From: CAYHBO01 sp964354855
GTDB lineage: Bacteria > Babelota > Babeliae > Babelales > RVW-14
Length of the DNA: 41,033 nucleotides
Assembly (NCBI GenBank): GCA_964354855.1
Contig: CAYHBO010000011.1
Location: forward strand, 1 to 41,033
Reading direction: 5' to 3'
The notes beneath the pieces are model-generated. The model had not been told where the DNA came from, did no database searches, and was given only the letters and a program-made list of their open reading frames with translations. The position numbers and the translations under genes were made by a program. Positions 22,229 through 31,400 of this stretch are shown here, in pieces. Numbering within the stretch: position 1 is the first letter of the stretch; each line of letters opens with the position of its first letter.

Positions 22229-23137
22229 TTATGGTTTTTCTTCGTTTATTTTTGCTAAATGATGTCCGCCGAATTCATGACGCATGAGTGCTACGAGCTT
22301 AGTTCCATAGTTGCCACCGGTTTGACGCGATATGGTGCGAATAGCTAGTGCTTCTTCGATTAAGTTGACCGGTACATCCTGTTTCTTAGCCTCGTCCAGT
22401 GTCCAGCGGCCGGTGAGGTTTTCACCGATTTCACCAGAGATGTTGGTGAGCTCTTGATCGCGTGACAAAATATTTTTGGTAAGTTCTAAAATCCATGAGC
22501 GAATAATTGAGCCATGGCTCCAAATATTCGCGATTTTAGCCAAATCAAGATGTGGATAATGACCCTCTTTGAGGAGATGAAACCCTTCAGCATAACTTTG
22601 TAGTAACGCGTACTCGATGCCGTTGTGTACCATTTTAACATAGTGGCCAGATCCAGGAGGCCCCATGTAAGCAAAACCATTTGGTGTAGCGATTGATGTT
22701 AGAAGTGGCATAATTTTGTTATATACTGCTTCGTCCCCACCGAGCATGAGAGAGAAACCAATAGTTTCTCCTGCAAGCCCGCCAGAGGTGCCACAGTCAA
22801 GGTAGCCTACTTGGATAGCTGCAAGGTCATTATGTCGGTTAATGGAATGCTCAAAAAAACTATTGCCACCATCGATAATGATGTCGCCAGCACGCAGATC
22901 AGGTTTAAGTTCATCAATGACTTCATCGATTAAATCGCCGGCTGGAATCATAAGCCAAATGGTTCGTACCTGTTTAGCCAGAGCGGTTAAAGAGCTAACC
23001 GTAGTCGCTCCTAAAAGTTCTATTTGGACTCGTGTTTTTTCGCTTGGGTCATAGCCGATGACATGGTGTCCGCCTTTGACTAAGCGTGAGACAATTGCAC
23101 CGCCCATACGGCCAAGGCCAACAACGCCGATATTCAT
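22229..23137 (-). CDS. gnd: 6-phosphogluconate dehydrogenase, decarboxylating (short YqeC/GntZ-type)
   Basis: Oxidises 6-phosphogluconate to ribulose 5-phosphate and CO2. It is 302 residues, the short form of the family. The nucleotide fold is IGVVGLGRMGG (3-13), the substrate region is DIIIDGGNSFFEHS and GTSGGLAGE, and the catalytic segment is GSGHYVKMVHNGIEYA with Lys168, Asn172 and Glu175. The second strand of the nucleotide fold ends in Asp30 (GYDPSE), where NADP enzymes carry Asn-Arg-Thr, so NAD may be preferred; this is inference. It starts after CAGGTAAATT and heads the run of six minus-strand genes down to the NlpC-like gene. Zwf lies 0.6 kb away. Confidence 0.94.
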   Translation of the reverse strand: MNIGVVGLGRMGGAIVSRLVKGGHHVIGYDPSEKTRVQIELLGATTVSSLTALAKQVRTIWLMIPAGDLIDEVIDELKPDLRAGDIIIDGGNSFFEHSINRHNDLAAIQVGYLDCGTSGGLAGETIGFSLMLGGDEAVYNKIMPLLTSIATPNGFAYMGPPGSGHYVKMVHNGIEYALLQSYAEGFHLLKEGHYPHLDLAKIANIWSHGSIIRSWILELTKNILSRDQELTNISGEIGENLTGRWTLDEAKKQDVPVNLIEEALAIRTISRQTGGNYGTKLVALMRHEFGGHHLAKINEEKP

Positions 23138-23337
23138 AATTTACCTGTGTTTTATAATGTTTTATAAGAAGTCAGATCAAAGTATTAGTGTAACAGGAAG
23201 TTTTGATTTGTTGATGATGCGCGTGAAAAAATTTTAGTTTTAGAATTTTAGTAAACTAATGACTTTGAAATCTTCTTCTCGTTAAGGTTGTATGGTAATT
23301 GTTCAGAAAATCAATTATTTAAACGTAGAGGGTTCTA

Positions 23338-23700
23338 ATGAAGCGTATTTTTATAGGGATTAAGATATTGCTTTTGTGTAGTTGCTTAATGGTTCCGGTT
23401 TCGATTGCAGCAAGTATTTTTGATAATTTTAAATCGAAAGTGTCGGCTGAAGTTGATACCATCTCTCGTCTCCCAGCACAAATCAAAAAAGTACAAGAGC
23501 TCTTGGCCGCTTTGGAATCTAAAGAGAAAGATGTTAAAGCGCTTATAGCATCAGTAGAAGCAAAGTTTAAAGCGTTTGAAAAAAAAGCAAAAGCAATTTT
23601 TAGCAGTCTTGAGTCGACCGTTGGAAGCGCTGCTAAATCTGTTGAAGAAGGAGTTGAGGGGGCGGCTAAAAATGCTTTCGGTAAAATATTTAATAAATAA
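23338..23700 (+). CDS. Small secreted amphipathic helical protein
   Basis: A 120-residue protein starting at an ATG after GAGGGTTCTA. Residues 1-24 form a signal peptide (MKRIFIGIKILLLCSCLMVP, cleavage near SIAA/SI). The mature part is almost entirely predicted helix, rich in Lys, Glu and Ala (KKVQELLAALESKEKDVKAL, VEAKFKAFEKKAKAIF), with a Gly/Ala tail. The pattern is that of apolipoprotein-like or coiled-coil proteins. It stands alone between gnd and zwf on the opposite strand. Function is unknown. Confidence 0.7.
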   Translation: MKRIFIGIKILLLCSCLMVPVSIAASIFDNFKSKVSAEVDTISRLPAQIKKVQELLAALESKEKDVKALIASVEAKFKAFEKKAKAIFSSLESTVGSAAKSVEEGVEGAAKNAFGKIFNK

Positions 23701-23715
23701 TTAGATGGGCATTAG

Positions 23716-25089
23716 CTAAATCGGTCCGCTTGTCTTGTTTTGGTATTTTTTTATTTCGCTTGGGATCTTCTCAATCATTTCAACAATTTTCCAGGAAGCT
23801 TCAATTTCATCATTGCGCACAAAGGCTGATTGATCACCCTTGATGACGTCTGAGAGTAAAATTTCGTAGGCCTCTGGGGTGTTTGGTCCAAAGAGGCTGC
23901 TGTGGCAAAATTCCATAGTGACCGGCATAACTTCATTCATAGATCCGAGTGCTTTTACATTGAGATCAAGATAGATGCCTTCGTTGGGTTGAATATTGAT
24001 ACGTAGCGAATTTGGTGTTGCGGGGCATTGCTGTAGCAAGCATTCTGCTTGCTTGAAGGTCAGTTTGATGTACGATTCTTTGGTATTTAAATTTTTACCC
24101 GTGATGAGTTTAAATGGCACCCCTTTCCAGCGTTTATTATTGATTAGAAGGGTGATAGCGGCAAACGTTTCGGTAGTAGAGGTTGGTTGTACGTTTTGTT
24201 CATCCAAATACCCCTCATACTGACCTCGTACTACTTCAGTAACCGATACTTTCTTTAAAACATGAGCTTTGGCGTTACGTAAATCGGTCGCGGTTAATTT
24301 TTTTGGGGCTTCCATGGCCGTTAACGCTAAAAGTTGGAGAAGGTGACTTTGAACCATGTCTTTTATGACACCATGTTTATCAAAATAGAGGCCTCGGCTA
24401 TCGATGCCGATGGTTTCTTTTATGACAATTTGTACCGAATCGATATGATTATTATTCCAGAGTGGCTCAAGAACGCGGTTGGTAAAACGTGTCATGGCAA
24501 TGTTGCCAACGAGCTCTTTACCAAGGTAGTGGTCGATTCTGAAGACCTGTGACTCATCAAATACGTTGGCTATGTACCGATTGATTTTACGAGATGAGGG
24601 CAAGTCATGGCCAAATGGTTTTTCAAAGACAACGCGAGACCAAGGCGAAGCTGTTTTTATGTCAGGGTGTTTTTTTATGATAGTGGCGTTAACGAGGTTT
24701 TTTGTAATGACCATGAAATGTTCAGGCATGGTGGCGAAGTAAAAGATACGATTCCCGGGAAGGTTTTGGTTGCGTTCAATGTCTATGAGCTTCTCTTTAA
24801 GCTCCATATAGGCCGCTTGATCGTTAAAATCCATTTTATGGTAGGTGAAGGCTGCAATGAGTGCTTGTAGAACGATAGGATCAGCATTGGGGATAAAATT
24901 TTGTGCTTTTGTAATAAGTTTTTCGATAGTGGTATCACTGGAAGCAACCCCCACGAGGGCAAACTTGCATAAACGATTATCTTCTATAAGCTTGTACAGC
25001 GCTGGAATGAGTTTTCTTTTACTCAAGTCTCCTGTGATGCCAAAAATAATAAATGTACATTCTTCAAAACAGTGTTGTTTTTGTGCCAT
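23716..25089 (-). CDS. zwf: Glucose-6-phosphate 1-dehydrogenase
   Basis: First step of the oxidative pentose phosphate pathway: glucose 6-phosphate to 6-phosphogluconolactone with reduction of NAD(P). Its 457 residues are slightly shorter than usual (about 480-510). The nucleotide motif is IIFGITGDLSKRKLIPALYK (14-33), the substrate segment is VVFEKPFGHDL, and the active site is RIDHYLGKE (184-192) with catalytic His downstream. The ribosome binding site is weak (AAGG 12 nt before the ATG). No 6-phosphogluconolactonase gene is seen here; the lactone can open spontaneously or the gene lies elsewhere. Confidence 0.96.
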   Translation of the reverse strand: MAQKQHCFEECTFIIFGITGDLSKRKLIPALYKLIEDNRLCKFALVGVASSDTTIEKLITKAQNFIPNADPIVLQALIAAFTYHKMDFNDQAAYMELKEKLIDIERNQNLPGNRIFYFATMPEHFMVITKNLVNATIIKKHPDIKTASPWSRVVFEKPFGHDLPSSRKINRYIANVFDESQVFRIDHYLGKELVGNIAMTRFTNRVLEPLWNNNHIDSVQIVIKETIGIDSRGLYFDKHGVIKDMVQSHLLQLLALTAMEAPKKLTATDLRNAKAHVLKKVSVTEVVRGQYEGYLDEQNVQPTSTTETFAAITLLINNKRWKGVPFKLITGKNLNTKESYIKLTFKQAECLLQQCPATPNSLRINIQPNEGIYLDLNVKALGSMNEVMPVTMEFCHSSLFGPNTPEAYEILLSDVIKGDQSAFVRNDEIEASWKIVEMIEKIPSEIKKYQNKTSGPI

Positions 25090-25191
25090 GGTTTTTATTG
25101 ACCTTGTTATTTGATTTTAATCGTTGATCAATCAGTTTGGTGATGGTTTGTGTTTCGTTCTTAAAAATATAATAAAAATAGGATAATTACT

Positions 25192-26481
25192 ATGCATTCA
25201 ATCGTAACGATTTTATTGATGAGCTTCATAGCATTATTTTTTGCCGTTGATTCTTCAACCCAACTTTTTACGATAGAAATAACTGAACCAGATATGTTAC
25301 CAGTGCCTAGTCTGTCAAAGAAAAAAATTGTTATTTTTACGTTCAATAAAGGTGGTTATGGGCATAAAGCTGCGAGTAAAGCGCTTAATGAATTATTAAA
25401 AACTCAGTATGAAATTAATACGATTGATTTATCTGAATACTTGGGAGCAGGGCGCATTGTTGGTGGATGGTCAATCTATGATACATTATTGCGTGGCGGC
25501 TGGATACGATCGACTAATATTATTGCAGGTTCATTTCCATTGTATATGAAGGTTTTTGAAAAGAGGTTTAAGAAAAAAGTTTGCCGTCTCTTGGATGAAG
25601 AGAATCCAGATCTTGTTATTTCGGTGATATCTTATTTCGATGGGTTACTTTTTCATGCTTGCAAACAATTAGATCTTCCGTTGCTTATGGTTACGACCGA
25701 TGGTGATTTGGCTAACTGGACGGTTGGTCTTGATGCAAAGACGCAACCAAAGATCAAAGCGACCATAGGTTTTGAGAGTCCAAAAACAAGAGGGCTGTTA
25801 CTTAAACATGGGCTCAGTGATGAAGATATTGCATTGACCGGGTTTCCGATTAGAAAAGATTTTCTAGAGAAGAAAGATAAAAATACTATCAAAACGGCGT
25901 GGAATATTCCGCAGGATAAGTTTACTGTACTTCTTTTGATGGGAGGTGTAGGTGTTGGTGCTACGTACAATTATGCAAGAAAAATAAGCAAAATGAATTT
26001 ACCGATTCACTTAGTTGTCTGTACCGGTAGCAATAAATCAATGTACAAACGAATGCAAAAAATTCAGAGAAGGTCTAACGTCTCAATGACGGTGGTTCCA
26101 TTTACGCAGCGCGTATCAGATCTTATGGCAGTTTCTGATTTGTTGATTACTAAAGCGGGTCCAGGAACGATTAATGAAGCGGTTTTTATGGATTTGCCGA
26201 TGCTTGTTGATAAAACAACATCGTTGGTCTATTGGGAAGAAGAGAATATAAAGTTTGTTGAACAAAATAACTTTGGGCAATCCGTTTTATCATTCAGACG
26301 TCTCGAAAATACGATAAAGAAGTTTGTAGAAGATAAGCAATTTTATATGAGTTTTAAACAAAGTCTTGTTCAGTATCCTAAACAAGACTTTGATAGTAAA
26401 ATTACCCATTTGGTGCAAGAGCTTTGTCCATTATCTCCTGATCGTCATGATCATGAAGATGTATGCCGTCAAAGCTTATAG
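25192..26481 (+). CDS. MGDG synthase/MurG-like glycosyltransferase (GT28)
   Basis: A 429-residue two-domain GT-B enzyme. A signal-like or membrane-associating N-terminus (IVTILLMSFIALFFAVDSST) precedes the acceptor domain with IVIFTFNKGGYGHKAASKAL, which carries the GGxGH glycine loop of MGDG synthases and processive diacylglycerol glucosyltransferases. The C-terminal donor domain ends in VVPFTQRVSDLMAVSDLLIT KAGPGTINEA, where KAGPGT binds the nucleotide-sugar. It probably adds sugar to diacylglycerol to make glycolipid, complementing the phosphatidylethanolamine made by Psd. Homology ends near HLVQEL; the last 18 residues (from CPLSPDRHD) lie in an 80-bp overlap with the convergent gene. AGGATAATTACT precedes the ATG. 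Confidence 0.87.
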   Translation: MHSIVTILLMSFIALFFAVDSSTQLFTIEITEPDMLPVPSLSKKKIVIFTFNKGGYGHKAASKALNELLKTQYEINTIDLSEYLGAGRIVGGWSIYDTLLRGGWIRSTNIIAGSFPLYMKVFEKRFKKKVCRLLDEENPDLVISVISYFDGLLFHACKQLDLPLLMVTTDGDLANWTVGLDAKTQPKIKATIGFESPKTRGLLLKHGLSDEDIALTGFPIRKDFLEKKDKNTIKTAWNIPQDKFTVLLLMGGVGVGATYNYARKISKMNLPIHLVVCTGSNKSMYKRMQKIQRRSNVSMTVVPFTQRVSDLMAVSDLLITKAGPGTINEAVFMDLPMLVDKTTSLVYWEEENIKFVEQNNFGQSVLSFRRLENTIKKFVEDKQFYMSFKQSLVQYPKQDFDSKITHLVQELCPLSPDRHDHEDVCRQSL

Positions 26482-27097
26482 ACTTAAGTATCATTTTATC
26501 TTCATGGCGCGTAATCTTTTGGGACTGTTTAACTTCTTGGATAAACTTTGAATAAGCTTTTTGCGTTTCTGGTGTAAGACTGTCATCAATGTCGGTTAAG
26601 AAAGTTCCCATTTCTTCGCAAACTTCATCAAACTTTTCTCTGTTGGTAATCTCATGATTAAAGAATTCCATTAAGCCGCTTGAAGAATGCATGAATTTTA
26701 TGAGATATGATTTTTTGATTATTTTCTCAGGTAAGCTTTTTTCGAGTAGTGGGCTAATGAAAAATGAGCAACGGCGAATTTCTGATAAGAATTCTTTGAT
26801 TGGTTCAAAAATTTTCCCGAGCTGTCTTTTTACAAGAGCCATCTCAGCTTCTTTGTTTGCAGTATCTGTAGGGCTGGTTTTTGGAGCATTAGCCATTTCT
26901 GAAGCAAGTATGGCTTTTGTTGTAGATACCGCTCTATGAGAAATCTTTAATCGTGCAAGAGCATATGGTAATCCTTGAAATGCAACGTTGAGCATGTCTG
27001 CTTGTGGACATTTTAATAGTTTTCCATTGACTGGCGGTAGGCTCATGATGATGAGCACAGAGAAACTGAAGATAACCTTTAATCCTACCCGACACAT
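26402..27097 (-). CDS. Secreted helical protein of unknown function
   Basis: A 231-residue protein with a good ribosome binding site (AAGGGAGACGAGG) and a signal peptide (VGLKVIFSFSVLIIMSLPPV, cleavage near NG/KL). The mature chain is charged and probably helical (KTSPTDTANKEAEMALVKRQ, EKFDEVCEEMGTFLTDIDDS). No family is recognised. The last 26 codons overlap the 3' end of the convergent glycosyltransferase gene; the acidic and His-rich tail (GIHLHDHDDQEI) is therefore the weakest part of the call. Confidence 0.65.
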   Translation of the reverse strand: MCRVGLKVIFSFSVLIIMSLPPVNGKLLKCPQADMLNVAFQGLPYALARLKISHRAVSTTKAILASEMANAPKTSPTDTANKEAEMALVKRQLGKIFEPIKEFLSEIRRCSFFISPLLEKSLPEKIIKKSYLIKFMHSSSGLMEFFNHEITNREKFDEVCEEMGTFLTDIDDSLTPETQKAYSKFIQEVKQSQKITRHEDKMILKSISFDGIHLHDHDDQEIMDKALAPNG

Positions 27098-27230
27098 CCT
27101 CGTCTCCCTTATTAATTAATCTTTTAATTTTATCGATGCAAATTAAGGATGCTCTTATTTAAGGGGTTTTGTAAAGGATATATTATTATTTTGAGATTTT
27201 AATATTATTTGAGTATATAGATGGCTGACA

Positions 27231-27258
27231 CGTCGTCCTCGCGTATGCGGGGATCCAG
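27231..27258. repeat. Intergenic repeat-like element of the 'CCTCGCG-x-GCGGGGATCCAG' type
   Basis: The sequence CGTCCTCGCGTATGCGGGGA with flanking bases has a short GC-rich stem (CCTCGC/GCGGGG) and stands out in an AT-rich spacer that ends at the ybeY stop. It closely resembles palindromic elements dispersed in many bacterial genomes, including intracellular ones. Only one copy falls in this window, so its repeat status in this genome is inferred. Confidence 0.5.
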
Positions 27259-27261
27259 CTC

Positions 27262-27714
27262 TTACTTTCTTACTGCTCTTAACAATTTATTTTCAACCTT
27301 TTGCATTACTGCATAGTCTTCATCGGTTATGTGGTCATAGTTTAGTAAATGCGCAATGCCGTGTGCGAGCAGGGTAATGAGATGCTCTTCAAAGGTTCGT
27401 TCTAAGCTAATTGCTTTTTTGGCGACATATTCAAGAGAGATGATTATGTCGCCAAGATTTTTATCTTCTTCGTGTTGAACGTTTATTTTTTCACCCTGTT
27501 TAAGCTCGGTGTGGTAAGGGAACGATAGAATGTCGGTTGGTTTATCTTGTTTTCTAAACTCTTTATTGTAGGTTCTGATTGATTGATTCGTGGTGAGTAA
27601 AACTCCGACATCAAAATTTTTATAGCCGATTTCTTCAATCATGCATTCGAGGATTGTAGTTAAGTGATCAAGATTAATATCAATTTTCCGTTGCCGATTT
27701 TTAATGAGAATCAT
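27262..27714 (-). CDS. ybeY: Endoribonuclease YbeY (rRNA maturation factor)
   Basis: A 150-residue zinc-dependent endoribonuclease involved in 16S rRNA 3' end maturation and late ribosome quality control. The zinc motif HGIAHLLNYDH has all three His; the usual Gly before Tyr-Asp-His is Asn here. Other family marks are RTYNKEFRKQDKPTDILSFP and LGDIIISLEYV. Its start is 1 nt after the valS stop, which suggests coupling to valS. The spacer behind it contains a GC-rich repeat-like element. Confidence 0.95.
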   Translation of the reverse strand: MILIKNRQRKIDINLDHLTTILECMIEEIGYKNFDVGVLLTTNQSIRTYNKEFRKQDKPTDILSFPYHTELKQGEKINVQHEEDKNLGDIIISLEYVAKKAISLERTFEEHLITLLAHGIAHLLNYDHITDEDYAVMQKVENKLLRAVRK

Positions 27715-27715
27715 G

Positions 27716-30166
27716 TTACACCCGTATGACTGCTATGAGCCCTTCAGGGCTTTGTGTAAGTGTTGTTTGATCTACTACATCATCACGATAATGCATACTT
27801 AAAGCCTTAGTAATCCCAGCGATTAGAGTGCTGTGATGTTCGAGATTTGTTTGTAGTGTTTTATCGCTTACTGAAATAATAAGTTCATTGAGCTCTGTTT
27901 TAAGTGAGATATGATTTTCACTTTTGAGTTTGCGTACATGATTAACAATAATTAAAATTTGAGTAACAACGTTGACGCTTTCATGGAATTGATGAGTCCA
28001 GCGTTTTGCGTCAAATATTGTTTGATGTAGTGACGGGATGTTGACCTGTTCTTTAAACATGGTTTGATAAATAATTTCAGTGATGTGCGGTAAGAATGGG
28101 GCATAGAGTTGAAGTAACGCGAATCCAATTTCATAGAGAGTATGTTTCGTTGCGTACACTTCCTGTTTGCTGTATTTATCAGGATTGAAAAATTGGTCTT
28201 TTATTAATTCAAGATAGTTGTCACAGAAAATTTGCCAGAAATATTGGTCAACGGCTTCTAGCGCATTGCTATATTCATATTCCTCAAAACTTTTTATGTA
28301 ACGAGTAATGGTGTCATGGAGTTCATGTAGTGCCCATTCGTTAAGGTGTAATCGTTGGGTAGGTTTTTCGGTCGGCTTAAAGCCTTCAAGATGTTCATGT
28401 AAAAATCTGAATGCATTCCAAATTTTGGTGACTAGTTTATGACCAATTTTTAGTTGATTTTCACTGAATGCGGTATCGGTTCCAAGGTTGCCACTGGCCG
28501 CCCAAAAACGAATGACGTCTGCGGGATACGTTTGGAGCAATGCATCCGGGGTTGTTTTTTCGTTTCCTTTGGATTTTGAAATTTTTTCTTTACCGGCCAA
28601 CACGTGGCCCGACATCATAATAGTTTTCCACGGAATGGTGTTGTGGTGGTAATGAGCTTTAACGATGGTATCAAAAGCCCAAGTACGAATGATGTCATGA
28701 GCTTGTGGACGCATACTCATGGGGAGTGATAGTTTATTTTTGCTCAGAATTTCGGTGCTGATTTGTGGCGTTAATGCAGAGGTGTTCCACGTGTCCATGA
28801 CATCAGCTTCAGGAATGAGTGATGTAGATGAGCAGTTGGTACATTTTCCGCCAGGGAACGATTGTTCTTGTGGATCAATCGGCAAATCTTTAATATCGGC
28901 CATCAGTGCCTGATTACAGTCTTGGCAATACCAAACAGGAAATGGGATGCCAAAGAAACGTTGTCGTGAAATTCCCCAGTCCCAATGTAAATTTTGTACC
29001 CAGTCACGATAGCGCATTTTCATATGCGCAGGTCGCCACTCGATTTGATCAGCAGCATTAAGGAAATCATCTTTATGTTTTAAAATATCGATGAACCATT
29101 GTGATAGAACAAGATATTCGATTTCTTGTTTACAGCGCTCGTGAACGCTTACGGAATGAAGAAGTGGCTTTTGTTCACCAAGTTTTCCAGCTTCTTTGAG
29201 TAGTTCTAAAACTTTTTTACGCGCTTCATGAACCTTTAATCCTTCAAGAGGGCCGCTGTTGACGGTCCATGTGCCATCAAACCCAACAACTTGTACGAAT
29301 GGCAGCTTATGCATCTTGTACCAGTAGATGTCGGTCTGGTCACCAAATGTACAGCACATTACGAGGCCGGAGCCTTTTTCAGGATTAACTTTTTCATCAG
29401 GGAGTGCCGGAACTAACTTACCAAAAACTGGGGTGATTAATGATTTACCCTTAAGATGTTGGTATCGTTCATCAGATGGATGATAAAAAACTGCTACGCA
29501 AGCAGGGAGTAGTTCTGGGCGAGTGGTAGCAATGGTGAATTGTTGTTTATCTTCGGATTCAAAAATGATGTTGTTAAAGGTGGTGTTTACTTCGGTGCTA
29601 TCAAGTTCAGCTTGCGCTACTGAGGTTCGGCAGCTGGTGCAGTAAAGTGCGGGTTCATTTTTTCGATAAGCGAACCCTTTTTGGTAGAGTTCAATGAATG
29701 AACGCTGTGAGAGACGTCGTACATCACTGGAGATGGTTGAGTAGGTGCGTGACCAGTCGATGGAAAGTCCCATGCGTTGCCATAGAGCCTCAAATAATTT
29801 TTCAACTTCATGTGTTTCTTTGAGGCAGAGGGCAATAAAGTCGCCTCGTTTCATGAGATGAGCTTTAGTGCTGTTTTTCTTCTCAACAAATCGTTCGGTT
29901 GGGAGTCCGTTGTCATCGTAGCCCATTGGATAAAATACGTTATAGCCTTGCATGCGTTTGTAGCGTGCTACGAGGTCGGCGTGAGTGTAGGAAAAAATAT
30001 GTCCGATATGGAGAGTGCCAGAGACGGTTGGTGGTGGGGTATCGATACTAAAGACCGGTTTATCGCTTTGTTCTTGGAATGCGTTACTGTTTTCACGTTG
30101 CCATAAGGTACGAGCTTCTTGCTCACTCTTCATATAATCGTATAGTTTGTCCATCTGATCACACAT
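27716..30166 (-). CDS. valS: Valine--tRNA ligase
   Basis: Charges tRNA-Val in the cytoplasm. The 816 residues contain the class I signatures TLHIGHIF (HIGH at 53-56) and KISKSKGN (near 527), the editing (CP1) domain with TTRPELLPACVAV, zinc-type Cys pairs (CTSCRTSVAQAE; CQDCNQALMA with CTNCSS), and an anticodon-binding domain with SNALEAVDQYFWQIFCDNYL. Its length is at the short end, like rickettsial and archaeal-type ValRS, with little or no C-terminal coiled-coil arm. The precise start (30166 or the ATG four codons later) is uncertain, as neither has a strong ribosome binding site. Confidence 0.96.
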   Translation of the reverse strand: MCDQMDKLYDYMKSEQEARTLWQRENSNAFQEQSDKPVFSIDTPPPTVSGTLHIGHIFSYTHADLVARYKRMQGYNVFYPMGYDDNGLPTERFVEKKNSTKAHLMKRGDFIALCLKETHEVEKLFEALWQRMGLSIDWSRTYSTISSDVRRLSQRSFIELYQKGFAYRKNEPALYCTSCRTSVAQAELDSTEVNTTFNNIIFESEDKQQFTIATTRPELLPACVAVFYHPSDERYQHLKGKSLITPVFGKLVPALPDEKVNPEKGSGLVMCCTFGDQTDIYWYKMHKLPFVQVVGFDGTWTVNSGPLEGLKVHEARKKVLELLKEAGKLGEQKPLLHSVSVHERCKQEIEYLVLSQWFIDILKHKDDFLNAADQIEWRPAHMKMRYRDWVQNLHWDWGISRQRFFGIPFPVWYCQDCNQALMADIKDLPIDPQEQSFPGGKCTNCSSTSLIPEADVMDTWNTSALTPQISTEILSKNKLSLPMSMRPQAHDIIRTWAFDTIVKAHYHHNTIPWKTIMMSGHVLAGKEKISKSKGNEKTTPDALLQTYPADVIRFWAASGNLGTDTAFSENQLKIGHKLVTKIWNAFRFLHEHLEGFKPTEKPTQRLHLNEWALHELHDTITRYIKSFEEYEYSNALEAVDQYFWQIFCDNYLELIKDQFFNPDKYSKQEVYATKHTLYEIGFALLQLYAPFLPHITEIIYQTMFKEQVNIPSLHQTIFDAKRWTHQFHESVNVVTQILIIVNHVRKLKSENHISLKTELNELIISVSDKTLQTNLEHHSTLIAGITKALSMHYRDDVVDQTTLTQSPEGLIAVIRV

Positions 30167-30294
30167 ATCGTAAAAATGGTTAAAAAATTTATAGAGAAAG
30201 TTATTATAACAAAAGAATAGACTTAGACACCTAAAAAATAATACAGCATGATAGACGGTACAAAGGTGATTTATGAAAAATTAAGGTGGTTTGT

Positions 30295-31044
30295 ATGAAG
30301 AAAAATATCACGATTAAGAGCATGATTCTTGTTCTTAGTACGCAGCTGTTGATGATAATGTCATTATCTGCTGAACCTTTTGATCAGATGGTAGTCTCAA
30401 CATGGAAATTTCTTTCATGGCAAGAGAAAGCCCAGTGTGGGACGAGTATCGCGAAAGCAATGGTTGATATTATGAGGAGTAGCTCGCAGCAACCGTCATT
30501 GCGTCCATTCTTTTTTTGGATTATTACGTTGGCAGATGATGGTATTAATTTATACAATTCTAAGCATCGTAAAGATCAAGAATGGTATAGTATGTTTTGG
30601 ATTATTAAAGACCTGCTATGTGCTGCCAAAGAGCTTGCAGAAGAGCCAAGTATAGATGATTTAGATTTGATTGATCAAGATGATTATTATCTTGGAGGGG
30701 GTGGCTCTATGGTGAGTGTTAAGAAAATTTATCCTTGTTTCAGTCCGCTGATTAAAATGGCAGTATCGTTGTATTGTATTATTAAAAAAGCGCCAGAGTC
30801 TCATAAAGAACGAGTTATTGCACAGGGGGTTAAGTCATTGATTCGGTGTAGTCGATGGTACATTAATAGTGCTGATAAAGATAAAAAATCATTTGAAACG
30901 GGTGCATCGGTAGTGTTTGGGGCATTGAATGTGGCTTACTTGTTTAAGAACATGATTTCTGACTATCCAATCAATCTTGTAGTAGAAAAGCCTACGGTTG
31001 TGCCAAAAGGTAAAGTTGATGTTGCCGTTGGAACGGATGCTTAG
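30295..31044 (+). CDS. Secreted protein of unknown function
   Basis: 249 residues from the ATG at 30295 (AAGGTGG with 5 nt spacing; a GTG at 30286 overlaps that site). The signal peptide is MKKNITIKSMILVLSTQLLM with cleavage near SLSA/EP. The mature chain is largely helical and carries several aromatic-rich segments (SLRPFFFWIITLADDGINLY, EWYSMFWIIKDLLCAA) and a final VEKPTVVPKGKVDVAVGT. No known family. Its stop codon overlaps that of the convergent small membrane protein by 3 nt. Confidence 0.7.
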   Translation: MKKNITIKSMILVLSTQLLMIMSLSAEPFDQMVVSTWKFLSWQEKAQCGTSIAKAMVDIMRSSSQQPSLRPFFFWIITLADDGINLYNSKHRKDQEWYSMFWIIKDLLCAAKELAEEPSIDDLDLIDQDDYYLGGGGSMVSVKKIYPCFSPLIKMAVSLYCIIKKAPESHKERVIAQGVKSLIRCSRWYINSADKDKKSFETGASVVFGALNVAYLFKNMISDYPINLVVEKPTVVPKGKVDVAVGTDA

Positions 31045-31274
31045 TTCGATAGCAGGCGTTTAATGCGTTCCATGATGACATCAACAAACCCAATAGCTTG
31101 TCTCATGTTAAGGAGCACTAACCCGACGTAAATGAGGGCGATGCCGGCTATAAGGCAGAGTACTTTGAGAATTACTTCAAATGAAACCACGATCAGTACG
31201 ATACCAAAGATAACGGCTAGAGCACCTTTAAGAACATTGAGATCTGGCATACTGCCATTATTATTTCCGTCCAT
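31041..31274 (-). CDS. Small two-helix membrane protein
   Basis: A 77-residue protein starting after AAGGGG at 6 nt. Two hydrophobic helices (about 16-34, LKGALAVIFGIVLIVVSFEV; about 36-54, LKVLCLIAGIALIYVGLVLL) are joined by a very short turn, with an amphipathic basic C-terminus (FVDVIMERIKRLLSN). It resembles small hairpin membrane proteins with no assigned function. Stop codons of this gene and its convergent neighbour share TTAG. Confidence 0.75.
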   Translation of the reverse strand: MDGNNNGSMPDLNVLKGALAVIFGIVLIVVSFEVILKVLCLIAGIALIYVGLVLLNMRQAIGFVDVIMERIKRLLSN

Positions 31275-31400
31275 CGTAAACCCCTTTTGGAACTAAGTTT
31301 TTATTATCAATTATTACCTCAATTGAGATAGTATCAGTTTCTCAGTGGCAATATCAAGTAAATTGACAAATAATAAAATTATATTTTAATTCTGGGGTTT

